From Penium margaritaceum (Eukaryota; Streptophyta; Zygnematophyceae; Desmidiales; Peniaceae), in assembly GCA_023375785.1 (NCBI GenBank), contig SZWC01014987.1, positions 1 to 34,476 on the forward strand: a stretch of DNA of 34,476 nucleotides, given 5' to 3'. Below, piece after piece: positions 23,272-33,862 of this stretch. The notes under the pieces were generated by a model, which worked only from the letters and a program-made list of their open reading frames with translations, did not search any database and was not told where the DNA came from. Every line of letters begins with the position of its first letter. Position 1 is the stretch's first letter. A program made the position numbers and the translations under genes.

Positions 23272-24330
23272 CAAAACTCAAAAGGCAAGAGGCAAAAGGC
23301 AAGAGGGAAAGGGCAAAATGCAAAAGGAAAAAGGCAAAAAGCAAAAGGCAAAAGGCAAAAGGCAAGAGGCAAAAGGCAGAGGGCAAAAGGCAGAAGAGAG
23401 AAGGCAAAAGAAAAAGTGCACAAAAGAGAAGGCAAAAGGCTAAGGCAAAAGTCAAATTGCAAAAGGCACAAGACAGAAGGAAAAAGGCAAAGGCAAAAGG
23501 CAAAAGGCAAAAGGGAAAAGGCAAGAGGCAAAAGGCAAAAGGCAAAAGGCAAAATGCAAAAGGCAAAAGACAAAACGCAAAAGGCAAAAGGCAAACGGAA
23601 AAAGGCAAAAGGATAAAGGCAAAAGACAAAAAGCAAGACATAAAAGGCAGAAGGCAAAAGGAAAAAGGCAAGAGGTTAAAGGCAAAATGCAAGAGGCAAG
23701 AGAAAAAAGGCAAAAGGAAAAAGGCAATAGGCAAAAGGCAAAACGAAAAAGGCAAAAGGCAAAAGGCTTAAGGCAAGGTTCAAAAGGCAAAACGCAAAAA
23801 GCAAAAGGTAAAAGGCAAAAGTCACAAGGCTAAATGCAAAAGGCAAAAGGCAAAAGGCAAAAGGCAAAAGGCAAAATGCAAAAGGAAAAAGGCAAGAGGC
23901 AAAAGGCAAAAGGAAATAGGCAAAAGGCAAAAAGCAACAGGCAAAAGGAAAGAGGAAAAAGGAAATAGGGAAAATGAACGAGGGAAATGGACAAACGCAA
24001 GAGGCAAGAGGCAAAAGGAAGGATGCAAAAGGTAAAAGGCAAATTGCAAAAGGAAAAAGGCAAAATGCAAAAGGCAAAAGAAAGGAAAAAGAAAAAAAGG
24101 CAAAAGACAAAACGCAGAACGCAAAAGGAAAAACGCAGATGGCAAAAGGCAAAAGGAAGAAAGCAAAAGGCAAAAGGCAATAGGCAAAAGGCAAAAGGAA
24201 AAAAGGAAAGGGCAAAAGTAAAAGGGCAAAAGGCAAAAGGAAAAATGCAAACGGCAAAAGGCAACACGCAAAAGGCAAGAGTCAAAAGCAAAAGGTAAAA
24301 AGGCAAAGGGCAAAAGGAAACCAGAAGAAG
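23272..24330. repeat. Second copy of the pre-gap block, then landmarks L5-L7
   Basis: 23272-23876 matches 21952-22556 with 14 differences in 605 bases (97.7% identity by hand comparison) and no indel. L4 is at 23625, a degenerate L5 (GGCTTAAGGCAAGGTTC) at about 23766, L6 (AAATGAACGAGGGAAATGG) at 23972 and an L7 relative near 24321, which completes the superunit order started at 20982. Confidence 0.85.
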
Positions 24331-26799
24331 GCAACAGGAAAAAGGTAAAAGGAAAAAGGCAAAAGGCAAATGACAAAGGGCAAAAGGCAAAAGGAAAAAG
24401 GAAAAAGGCAAAAGGATAAATGAGAAAAGGCAACAGGCAAAAGGCAAAAGGCAAAAGAAAAAAGGGGCAAGAAAAATGGCAAAAGGAAAAAGGTAAAAGT
24501 CAAACGTAAGAAGGCAAAACGCAAAAGGCAAAAGGCAAAAGGCAAAAGGCAAAAGGCAAAACGCTAAAGGTACAAGGCAAAATGCAAAAGGCCAAAGGCA
24601 AAACGCAAAATGCAGAAGGCAAAAGGCAAGAGTCAAAGGGCAAAAGGCAAAAGGCAAAAGGAAAAAGGCAAAAGTCAAAAGGCAAAGTGCAAGAGGCAAA
24701 AGGCAAAAAGAAATAGGCAAAAGGCAAAAGGCAAAAGACAAAAGGCAAAAGGCAAGAGGTTGAAGGCAAAAGGCAGAAGGTAAAAGGCAAAAGGGAAGAG
24801 GTTAAAGGCAAAAGGCAAGAGGGAAGAGGCAAAAGGCGAAAGGCAAAAGGCGATAGGCAAAAGGCAAAACGAAAAAGGCAAAACTTATAAGGCAAAAGGC
24901 AAAAGGCTGAAGGCAAGAGTCAAAAGGCAGAAGGAAAAACGCAAAAGGTAAAAGGCAGAAGGCACAAGGCAAAACGCAAAAGGCAAAAGGCAAAAGGCAA
25001 ATGGTAAAAGGCAAAAGGCAAAAGGCGAAATGCAAAAAGCAATAGGCAAAAGGAAAAAGGCAAAAGGCAAAAGGCAAAAGGCAGAAGGAAAAAGGCAAAA
25101 GGCACAAATCAAAAGGAAAAAGAAAAATGGCAAAAGTCAAAAGGCAAAATGCACAAGGAAAAATGCAAAAAGCAATAGGCAAAAGGAAAAAGGCAAAAGG
25201 CAAAAGGCAAAAGGCAGAAGGAAAAAGGCAAAAGGCACAAATCAAAAGGAAAAAGAAAAATGGCAAAAGTCAAAAGGCAAAATGCACAAGGAAAAATGCA
25301 GAAAGCAAAAGGAAAAAGGCAAAAGGAAAAAGGCAAAAGGCAAAAGGCAAGAGTCAAAGGGCAAAACACAAAAGGAAAAAGGCAAAAGGCAAAAGGCAAA
25401 AGGCAAAAGGCAAAGGGCAAAAGACAAAAGGAAAAAGGCAAAAGGAAAAAGGCAAAAGGCAAAAGGCAAGAGTCAAAGGGCAAAACACAAAAGGAAAAAG
25501 GCAAAAGGCAAAAGGCAAAAGGCAAAAGGCAAAGGGCAAGAGACAAAAGGCAAAAGGCAAAAGGCAAAAGAACAAAGGTAAAAGGAAAAAGGCAAAAGGC
25601 AAAAGGAAAAAGGCAAAGGAAAAAAGGCAAAAGGCAAAAGCCAGGAGGAGAAATGCAAAAGGCAAAAGGCACAAGGCAAAATGCAGAAGGCAAAAGAAAA
25701 AAGGCAAAAGGCAAGAGTCAAACGGCAAAAGGAAAAAGGCAAAAGGCAAAAGGCAAAAGGCAAAAGGCGAAAGGCAAAAGGCAAAGGGCAAAGGGAAAAA
25801 GGAAATAAGCAAAAGGCAAAAGGCAAAAGGCAAAAGGCAAAAGGCAAAAGAAAAAAGGCAAAAGGCAAAGGGCAAAGGGAAAAAGGAAATAAGCAAAAGG
25901 CAAAAGGCAAAAGGCAAAAGGCAAAAGGCAAAAGAAAAAAGGCAAAAGGCAAAGGGCATAAAGCAAAAGGAAACAGGAAAAAGGCAAAAGGAAAAAGGCA
26001 AAAGGCAAAGGGCAAAAGGCGAAAGGCTGAAAGCAAAAGAAAAATGACAAAAGCAAAAGGCAAAAGGCAAAGGGCAAACCGCAAAAGGCAATAGGAAAAA
26101 TGCAAAAGGCAAAAGGCAAAAGGCAAGAGGCAGAAGGAAAGAGTCAAAAGGCAAGAGGGAAAAGGCAAAAGGACAAAGGAAAAAGGCAAAAGGCAAGAAA
26201 CAAAAGGCACAAGGAAAATGGAAAAAGGCAAAAGGCAAAAAGCAAAAGGCAAAAGGCAAAAGGCAAAAGGAAAAAGGCACAAGGAAAATCCGAAAAGGAA
26301 AAAGGCAAAAGGCAAAAAGCAAAAGGCAAAAGGCAAAAGGCAAAAGGAAAAAGGCACAAGGAAAATCCGAAAAGGAAAAAGGCAAGAGTCAAAAAGCAAA
26401 ATGCAAAGGGCACAGGGCCAAGGCAAAAGGCAGAATACAAAAGGAAAAAGGCAAAAAGCAAAGGGAAAAAGGCAAAAGACAAAAAGCAAAAGGAAAAAGG
26501 GAAAATGAAAAATGTAAAAATCAAAAGGCAAAAGGCAAAAGGTTAAATGCAAAAGACAAAAGGCAAAAGACAAAAGGCAAGCGGCAAAAGGCAAAAGGTT
26601 AGAGGAAAAAGGCAAGGGGCAAAAGGCAAAAGGCAAAAGGTTAAATGCAAAAGACAAAAGGCAAAAGACAAAAGGCAAGCGGCAAAAGGCAAAAGGTTAG
26701 AGGAAAAAGGCAAGGGGCAAAAGGCAAAAAACAAAATGCAAGAGGTAAAAGGCAAAAGGAAAGAGGCAAGAGGCAAAAAGGTAAAGGGTAAAAGCCAAA
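24331..26799. repeat. Degenerate heptamers with five small tandem duplications
   Basis: L5 is at 24905. Local duplications have these landmark offsets: CACAAATCAAAAGG at 25103 and 25236 (133); GAGTCAAAGGGCAAAACAC at 25351 and 25470 (119); GGAAATAAGC at 25801 and 25885 (84); AAGGAAAATCCGAAAAGG at 26281 and 26358 (77); GGTTAAATGC at 26541 and 26639 (98). Every offset is a multiple of 7 (19, 17, 12, 11 and 14 monomers). These look like early HORs at two copies. Confidence 0.85.
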
Positions 26800-28429
26800 A
26801 GGCAAAAAACAAAATGCAAAAGGCAAAAGGCAAAAGGCAAAACGCAAAAGGAAAATGGCAAAAGGCAAAAGGCAAATGGCAAGATGCACAAGGCAAAATG
26901 CAGAAGGCAGAAGGAAAAAGGCAAAAGCCAAAAGGAAAAAGGCAAAAGCCAAAAGGAAAAAGGCAAAAGGCAAGAGTCAAAAGGCAAAAGGAAAAAGGCA
27001 AAAGGCAAAAGGCAAAAGGCAAAAGGCAAAAGGAAAAAGGCAAGAGACGAAAGGCGAGAGGTAAAAGGCAAAAGGAAATAGGCAAAAGGTAAAAGGTAAT
27101 AGGCAAAATGCAAAAGACAAAAGGCAAAAGGCAAAGAGCAAAAATGCAAAACAAATGGGGCAAAAGGTAAGAAGAAAAAGGCAAAAGGCAAGATTCTCAA
27201 CGCAAAAAGAAAAATGCAAACCGCAAAAGGCAAAAGGCAAAAGGTAAAATGCAAAAGGAAAAAGGCAAAAGGCAAATAGCAAAAGGAAAAATGACAAAAG
27301 CAAAAGGCAAAAGGCAAAAGCCAGATGGCAAAAGGAAAAATGACAAAAGCAAAAGGCAAAAGGCAAACGACAAAAGGCAAAAGGCAAAGGGCAAAAGGCA
27401 AAAGGCAAAAGGGAATAGGCAATGGGAAAAGGCAATATAAAAAACATAAAAAGCAAAAGGCAAAAGGCAAAAGGCAAAAGGCAGAAGACAAAAGGCAAAA
27501 GGCAGAAAACAGAAGGCAAAAGGCAAAAGGCAAAGGCAAAAGGCAAAACGCAAAAGGCAAGAGGCAAAAGGCAAGAGGGAAAGGGTAAAATGCAAAAGGA
27601 AAAAGGCAAAAAGCAAAACGCAAAAAATGAAACGGAAAAGGCAAAAGGCAAAAGGCAAGAGGCCAAAGGCAGAGGGCAAAAGGCAGAAGACTGAAGGCAA
27701 AAGACAAAAGGCAGAAGAGAGAAGGCAAAAGGAAAAAGGCAAAAGGCAAATGGCAAAGAGCAGAAGACAGAAGGCAAAAGGCAAAAGGCAAAAGGCAAAA
27801 GGCAAGAGGCAAAAGGCAAAAGGCAAAAGGCAAAAGGCAAAAGGCAAAAGGCAAAAGAGAAAACGCAAAAGGAAAAAGGCAAACAGCAAAAGGCAAAAGG
27901 TTAAAGGCAAAAGACAAAAAGCAAGAGATAAAAGGCAAAAGGCAAAAGAGAAAACGCAAAAGGAAAAAGGCAAACAGCAAAAGGCAAAAGGTTAAAGGCA
28001 AAAGACAAAAAGCAAGAGATAAAAGGCAAAAGGCAAAAGGCAAGAGGTCAAAGGCAAGAGGCAAGAGGCAAGAGACAAAAGGCAAAAGGCAAAAGGCAAG
28101 AGGCAAAAGGCAAAACACAAAAGGCAAAATGCAGAAGGCAAAAGGCAAAAGGCTGAAGGCAAGAGTCAAAAGGCAAGAGGAAAAAAGCAAAAGGTAAAAG
28201 GCATAAGGCACAAGGCAAAATGCAAAAGGCAAAAGGCAAAAGGCAAAAGGAAAAATGCACAAGGCAACAGGCAAAAGGCAAACGGCAAAAGAAAAAAGGG
28301 GAAAGACAAATGGCAAAAGGAAAAAGGCAAAATGCAAACGGAAGAAGGCAAAAGGCAAGAGGAAAAAGGCAAAAGGCAAAAGGCAAAAGGTAAAACGTAA
28401 AAGGCAAAAGGCAAAAGGAAAAAGGCACA
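26800..28429. repeat. Superunit copy, L0, L1, L3, L4, L5
   Basis: An L0 relative (CAAAATGC) is at 26810, L1 (AAAAATGCAAAACAAATGGG) at 27139, an L3 relative (ATATAAAAAACAT) at 27434, L4 at 27913 and 28004, and L5 at 28151. L2 and L6 are missing. A 91-bp duplication (13 monomers) at about 27857-28030 doubles L4. L7 and L8 follow at 28700 and 28937. Confidence 0.8.
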
Positions 28430-28646
28430 AGGCAAAAGGCAAAAGGCAAACGGCAAAAGGCAAAAGGCAAAAGGCAAACGGCAAAAGGCAAAAGGCAAAA
28501 GGCAAACGGCAAAAGGCAAAAGGCAAAAGGCAAACGGCAAAAGGCAAAAGGCAAAAGGCAAACGGCAAAAGGCAAAAGGCAAAAGGCAAACGGCAAAAGG
28601 CAAAAGGCAAAAGGCAAACGGCAAAAGGCAAAAGGCAAAAGGCAAA
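28430..28646. repeat. 28-bp higher-order repeat, about 7.75 copies
   Basis: One AAACGGC-type monomer in every four: AAACGG occurs with its C at 28451, 28479, 28507, 28535, 28563, 28591 and 28619, exact 28-base steps. The other three monomers are consensus. It sits between two halves of a 546-bp-offset duplication. Confidence 0.95.
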
Positions 28647-29768
28647 ACGCAAAAGGCAAGAGTCAAAAGCAAAAGGGCAAAAGGCAAAGGGCAAAAGGAC
28701 AACAGAAAAAGGCAAGAGGAAAAAGGTAAAAGGCAAAAGGCAAAAGGTAAAACGCAAAAGGCAAAAGGCAAAAGGAAAAAGGCAAAAGGCAAAAGGAAAA
28801 ATGCACAAGGCAACAGGCAAAAGGCAAACGGCAAAAGAAAAAAGGGGAAAGACAAATGGCAAAAGGAAAAAGGCAAAATGCAAACGGAAGAAGGCAAAAG
28901 GCAAGAGGAAAAAGGCAAAAGGCAAAAGGCAAAAGGAACAAGGAGAGACTGAAAAGTTAAAATTCATAAGGCAGAAGGGAAAAGGTAAAGGCAAAAGGCA
29001 AAAGGCAAAATGCACAAGGAAAAATGCAAAAGGAAAAAGGCGAAAGGCAAAAGTCAGAAGGCAAAAGGCAAGAGTCAAATGGGAAAAGGCAAAAGGCAAA
29101 AGGCAAAAGGCAAAAGGAAAAAGGCAAAAGGCAAAAGGCAAAAGGCAAGAGGCCAAAGGCAAAGGGAAATAGGCAAAAGGAAAAAGGCAAAAGGCAAAAG
29201 GCAAACGGCAAAAGGCAAAAGACAAAACGCAAAAGGCAAAAGGCAAACAGCAAAAGGCAAAAGGTTAAAGGCAAAAGATAAAAAGCAGGAGATAAAAGGC
29301 AAAAGGCAAAAGGCAAAGGGCAAGAGGTTAAAGGCAAAAGGCAAGAGGCAAGAGGCAAAAGGCAAAAGGCAAAAGGGAATAGGCAAAAGGCAAAACGAAA
29401 AAGGCAAAACGCGAAAGGCAAAACGCAATAAGGTGAAGGCAAGAGTCAAAAGGCAAAAGGCAAAAAGCAAAAGGTATAAGGCAAAAGGCACAAGGCAAAA
29501 CGCAAAAGGCAAAAGGCAAAAGGCAAATGGTAAAATACAAAAAGCAAAAGGCAAAAGGCAAAAAGCAAAAGGCAAAAGGCAAAAGACAAAAGGCAGAAGG
29601 CAAAAGGCAGAAGGAAAAAGGGAAAAGGCACAAGGCAAAAGGCAAAAGGCAAAAGGCAGAAGGCAAAACACAAAAGGCAAAAGGCAAAAGGCAAAAGGGA
29701 ATAGGCAAAAGGCAAAACGAAAAAGGCAAAACGCGAAAGGCAAAACGCAATAAGGTGAAGGCAAGAGT
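28647..29768. repeat. Superunit pieces L7-L8 and L4-L5, with 546-bp and 322-bp offset duplications
   Basis: L7 (CAACAGAAAAAGGCAAGAG) is at 28700 and L8 (variant AACAAGGAGAGACTGAAAAG) at 28937: a single-copy relative of the 349-bp HOR. About 28776-28936 repeats 28230-28390 at an offset of 546 (78 monomers). An L4 relative is at 29277. L5 relatives at 29432 and 29754 sit in a 322-bp (46-monomer) duplication that leads into the 98-bp array. Confidence 0.8.
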
Positions 29769-31363
29769 CAAAAGGCAAAAGGCAAAAAGCAAAAGGTATA
29801 AGGCAAAAGGCACAAGGCAAAACGCAAAAGGCAAAAGGCAAAAGGCAAATGGTAAAAGACAAAAAGCAAAAGGCAAAAGGCAAAAAGCAAAAGGTATAAG
29901 GCAAAAGGCACAAGGCAAAACGCAAAAGGCAAAAGGCAAAAGGCAAATGGTAAAAGACAAAAAGCAAAAGGCAAAAGGCAAAAAGCAAAAGGTATAAGGC
30001 AAAAGGCACAAGGCAAAACGCAAAAGGCAAAAGGCAAAAGGCAAATGGTAAAAGACAAAAAGCAAAAGGCAAAAGGCAAAAAGCAAAAGGTATAAGGCAA
30101 AAGGCACAAGGCAAAACGCAAAAGGCAAAAGGCAAAAGGCAAATGGTAAAAGACAAAAAGCAAAAGGCAAAAGGCAAAAAGCAAAAGGTATAAGGCAAAA
30201 GGCACAAGGCAAAACGCAAAAGGCAAAAGGCAAAAGGCAAATGGTAAAAGACAAAAAGCAAAAGGCAAAAGGCAAAAAGCAAAAGGTATAAGGCAAAAGG
30301 CACAAGGCAAAACGCAAAAGGCAAAAGGCAAAAGGCAAATGGTAAAAGACAAAAAGCAAAAGGCAAAAGGCAAAAAGCAAAAGGTATAAGGCAAAAGGCA
30401 CAAGGCAAAACGCAAAAGGCAAAAGGCAAAAGGCAAATGGTAAAAGACAAAAAGCAAAAGGCAAAAGGCAAAAAGCAAAAGGTATAAGGCAAAAGGCACA
30501 AGGCAAAACGCAAAAGGCAAAAGGCAAAAGGCAAATGGTAAAAGACAAAAAGCAAAAGGCAAAAGGCAAAAAGCAAAAGGTATAAGGCAAAAGGCACAAG
30601 GCAAAACGCAAAAGGCAAAAGGCAAAAGGCAAATGGTAAAAGACAAAAAGCAAAAGGCAAAAGGCAAAAAGCAAAAGGTATAAGGCAAAAGGCACAAGGC
30701 AAAACGCAAAAGGCAAAAGGCAAAAGGCAAATGGTAAAAGACAAAAAGCAAAAGGCAAAAGGCAAAAAGCAAAAGGTATAAGGCAAAAGGCACAAGGCAA
30801 AACGCAAAAGGCAAAAGGCAAAAGGCAAATGGTAAAAGACAAAAAGCAAAAGGCAAAAGGCAAAAAGCAAAAGGTATAAGGCAAAAGGCACAAGGCAAAA
30901 CGCAAAAGGCAAAAGGCAAAAGGCAAATGGTAAAAGACAAAAAGCAAAAGGCAAAAGGCAAAAAGCAAAAGGTATAAGGCAAAAGGCACAAGGCAAAACG
31001 CAAAAGGCAAAAGGCAAAAGGCAAATGGTAAAAGACAAAAAGCAAAAGGCAAAAGGCAAAAAGCAAAAGGTATAAGGCAAAAGGCACAAGGCAAAACGCA
31101 AAAGGCAAAAGGCAAAAGGCAAATGGTAAAAGACAAAAAGCAAAAGGCAAAAGGCAAAAAGCAAAAGGTATAAGGCAAAAGGCACAAGGCAAAACGCAAA
31201 AGGCAAAAGGCAAAAGGCAAATGGTAAAAGACAAAAAGCAAAAGGCAAAAGGCAAAAAGCAAAAGGTATAAGGCAAAAGGCACAAGGCAAAACGCAAAAG
31301 GCAAAAGGCAAAAGGCAAATGGTAAAAGACAAAAAGCAAAAGGCAAAAGGCAAAAAGCAAAAG
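29769..31363. repeat. 98-bp higher-order repeat array, about 16.3 copies
   Basis: GGTATAAGG recurs from 29795 to 31265 in exact 98-base steps (16 landmarks). The unit is 14 heptamers and includes AAATGGT and AAAAAGC variants. I see no differences between copies. The unit matches sequence immediately downstream of L5 elsewhere (about 9780-9840 and 31450-31510). Confidence 0.97.
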
Positions 31364-33336
31364 GCAAAAGGCAAAAGGCAAAAGGAAATAGGCAAAAGGA
31401 AAAACGAAAAAGGATAAATGCAAAAGGCATAAGGCAAAAGGCTGAAGGCAAGAGTCAAAAGGCAAAAGGCAAAAAGCAAAAGGTAAAAGGCAAAAGGCAC
31501 AAGGCAAGATGCAAAAGGCAAAAGGCAAAAGGCCAAAGGCGAGAAGGAAAAGGCAAAAGGAAATAGGCAAAAGGCAAAAAGCAAAAGGCAAAAGGAAAGA
31601 GGCAAAAGGAAATAGGCAAAAGGCAAAAAGCAAAAGGCAAAAGGAAAGAGGCAAAAGGAAATAGGAAAAATGAAAGAGGGGAATGGAAAAACGCAAGAGG
31701 CAAGAGGCAAAAGGGAAAATGCGAAAGGCAAACGGCAAATCATAAAAGGAAGAAGGCAAAAGGTAAGAGGCAAAAGGGAAAAGGCAGAAGGCAAAAGGCA
31801 AAAGGCAAAAGATAAAAGGCAAAAGGCAAAAGGCAAAAGGCAAAAGGAAAAAGGCAAAAGGCAAAATGCAAACGGCAAAAGGAAAAAGGCAAAAGGCAAA
31901 AGGCAAAAGGCAAAAGCCAAAAGGAAAAAGGCATAAGGCAAAAGGGAAAATGCAAAAGGCAAAAGGCAAAAAGCCAAAGGCAAAAGGCAAAAGGCAAAAG
32001 GCAAAAGGCAAAAGGCAAAAGGCAATAGGAAGAAGGCAAAAGGCAAAAGGCAAAAGGCAAAAGGAAAAAGGAAAAAGGCAGAAGGCAAAAGGTAGAAGGC
32101 AGAAGGCAAAAGGCAAAAGGTAGAAGGCACAAGGCAGAAGGCAGAAGGCAAAAAGCAGAAGGCAAAAGGCAAAAGGCAAGAGGCAAAAGGCAAAAAGCAG
32201 AAGGCAAAAGGCAGGTGGCAAAAGGCAAAAGGCAAAAGGCAATGGGCACAAGGCAAAAGGCAAAAGGCAAAAGGGAAAAGGCAGAAGGCAGAAGGTAGAA
32301 GGCAGAAGGCAAAAGGCATAAGGCAGATGGCACAAGGCAGAAGGCACAGGGCAAAAGGTAGAAGGGAAGAGGCAAAAGGCAAAAGGCAAAAGGCAAGAAG
32401 CAGAAGGCAAAAGGCAGAAGGCAAAAGGTAAATTCCAAAAGGCAAAAGGCAAAAGGAAAAAGGCAAAAGGCAAAAGGCAAAAGGCAAAAGGCAAAAGGCA
32501 TAAGGCAAAAGGCAAAAGGCAAAAGGCAAAAGGAAAAAGGCAAGAGGCAAGAGGCCAACAGTAAAAGGGCAAAAGGTAACAGGCAAAAGGCAAAGAGCAA
32601 AAGGCAAAAGGCAAAAGGAAAAAGGCCAAAGGCAAAAGGCAAAAGGCAAACGGCAAAAGGCAAAAGGAAAAAGGTAAAAGGCAAAAGATAAAAGGCAAAA
32701 GGCAAAAGGCTAAAGGCAAAAGGCAAAAGGCATAAAGCAAAAGGCAAAAAGCAAAAGGCAAAAGGCAAAAGGCAAAAGGCGAAAGACAAAAGGCAAAAGG
32801 CAAAACGCAAAAGGCAAGAGGCAAAAGGCAAAAGGCAAAAGGCAAAAGGCAAAACGCAAAAGGCAAAAGGAAAAAGGCAAAAGGCAAAAGGCAAAAGGCA
32901 AAAGGCAAAAGGCAAAAGGCAAAAGGCAGATGGCAAAAGGAAGAAGGCAGAAGGCAAAAGGCAGAAGGCAGAAGGCAAAAGGCAGAAGCAGAAGGTAGAA
33001 GGTAAAAGGCAGAAGGCAAAAGGCAAAAGGAAGATTGCAAAAGGCAAAAGGAGAAAGGCAAAAGGCAAAAGGCAAAAGGCAAAAGGCAAAAGGCAAAAGG
33101 CAGAAACCAGAAGGCAAAAGGCAAGAGGAAAAAGGCCAAAGGCAAAAGGCAAAAGGCCAAAGGCGAGAAGGAAAAGGCAAAAGGAAATAGGCAAAAGGCA
33201 AAAGGCAAAAGGCAAGAAGCAAAAGGCAAGAGGCAAAAGGCGAAAGGCAAGAGGCAAAAGGCAAAAGGCAAGAGGCAAACGACAAAAGGCAAAATGCAAA
33301 AGGCAAAAGGCAGAAGGTAAAAGGCAAAAGGCAAAA
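31364..33336. repeat. Heptamer stretch rich in consensus monomers, with L5-L6 at its left
   Basis: L5 is at 31440 and L6 (AAATGAAAGAGGGGAATGG) at 31668. Three GGAAATAGG landmarks at 31559, 31608 and 31657 mark a 49-bp repeat. From about 31750 the array is closer to the pure consensus than elsewhere, with frequent AGAAGGC. GGCCAAAGGCGAGAAGG at about 31531 recurs near 33155. Confidence 0.8.
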
Positions 33337-33862
33337 GGCACAAGGCACAAGGCACAAGGCATACGGCACGAGGCACAAGGCACAAGGCACGAGGCACAAG
33401 GCACAAGGCACGAGGCACAAGGCACAAGGCACGAGGCACAAGGCACAAGGCACGAGGCACAAGGCACAAGGCACGAGGCACAAGGCACAAGGCACGAGGC
33501 ACAAGGCACAAGGCACGAGGCACAAGGCACAAGGCACGAGGCACAAGGCACAAGGCACGAGGCACAAGGCACAAGGCACGAGGCACAAGGCACAAGGCAC
33601 GAGGCACAAGGCACAAGGCACGAGGCACAAGGCACAAGGCACGAGGCACAAGGCACAAGGCACGAGGCACAAGGCACAAGGCACGAGGCACAAGGCACAA
33701 GGCACGAGGCACAAGGCACAAGGCACGAGGCACAAGGCACAAGGCACGAGGCACAAGGCACAAGGCACGAGGCACAAGGCACAAGGCACGAGGCACAAGG
33801 CACAAGGCACGAGGCACAAGGCACAAGGCACAGGGCACAAGGCACAAGGCACAAGGCACAAG
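33337..33862. repeat. 21-bp higher-order repeat array, 22 copies, one CpG per unit
   Basis: Two GGCACAA heptamers alternate with one GGCACGA. The CGAGG string occurs from 33369 to 33810 in exact 21-base steps (22 times), followed by CACAGGG at 33831. This is the only large block built on a GGCACRA monomer rather than GGCAAAA. On the minus strand it reads as a Leu/Val/Pro/Cys/Ala repeat. Confidence 0.97.
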
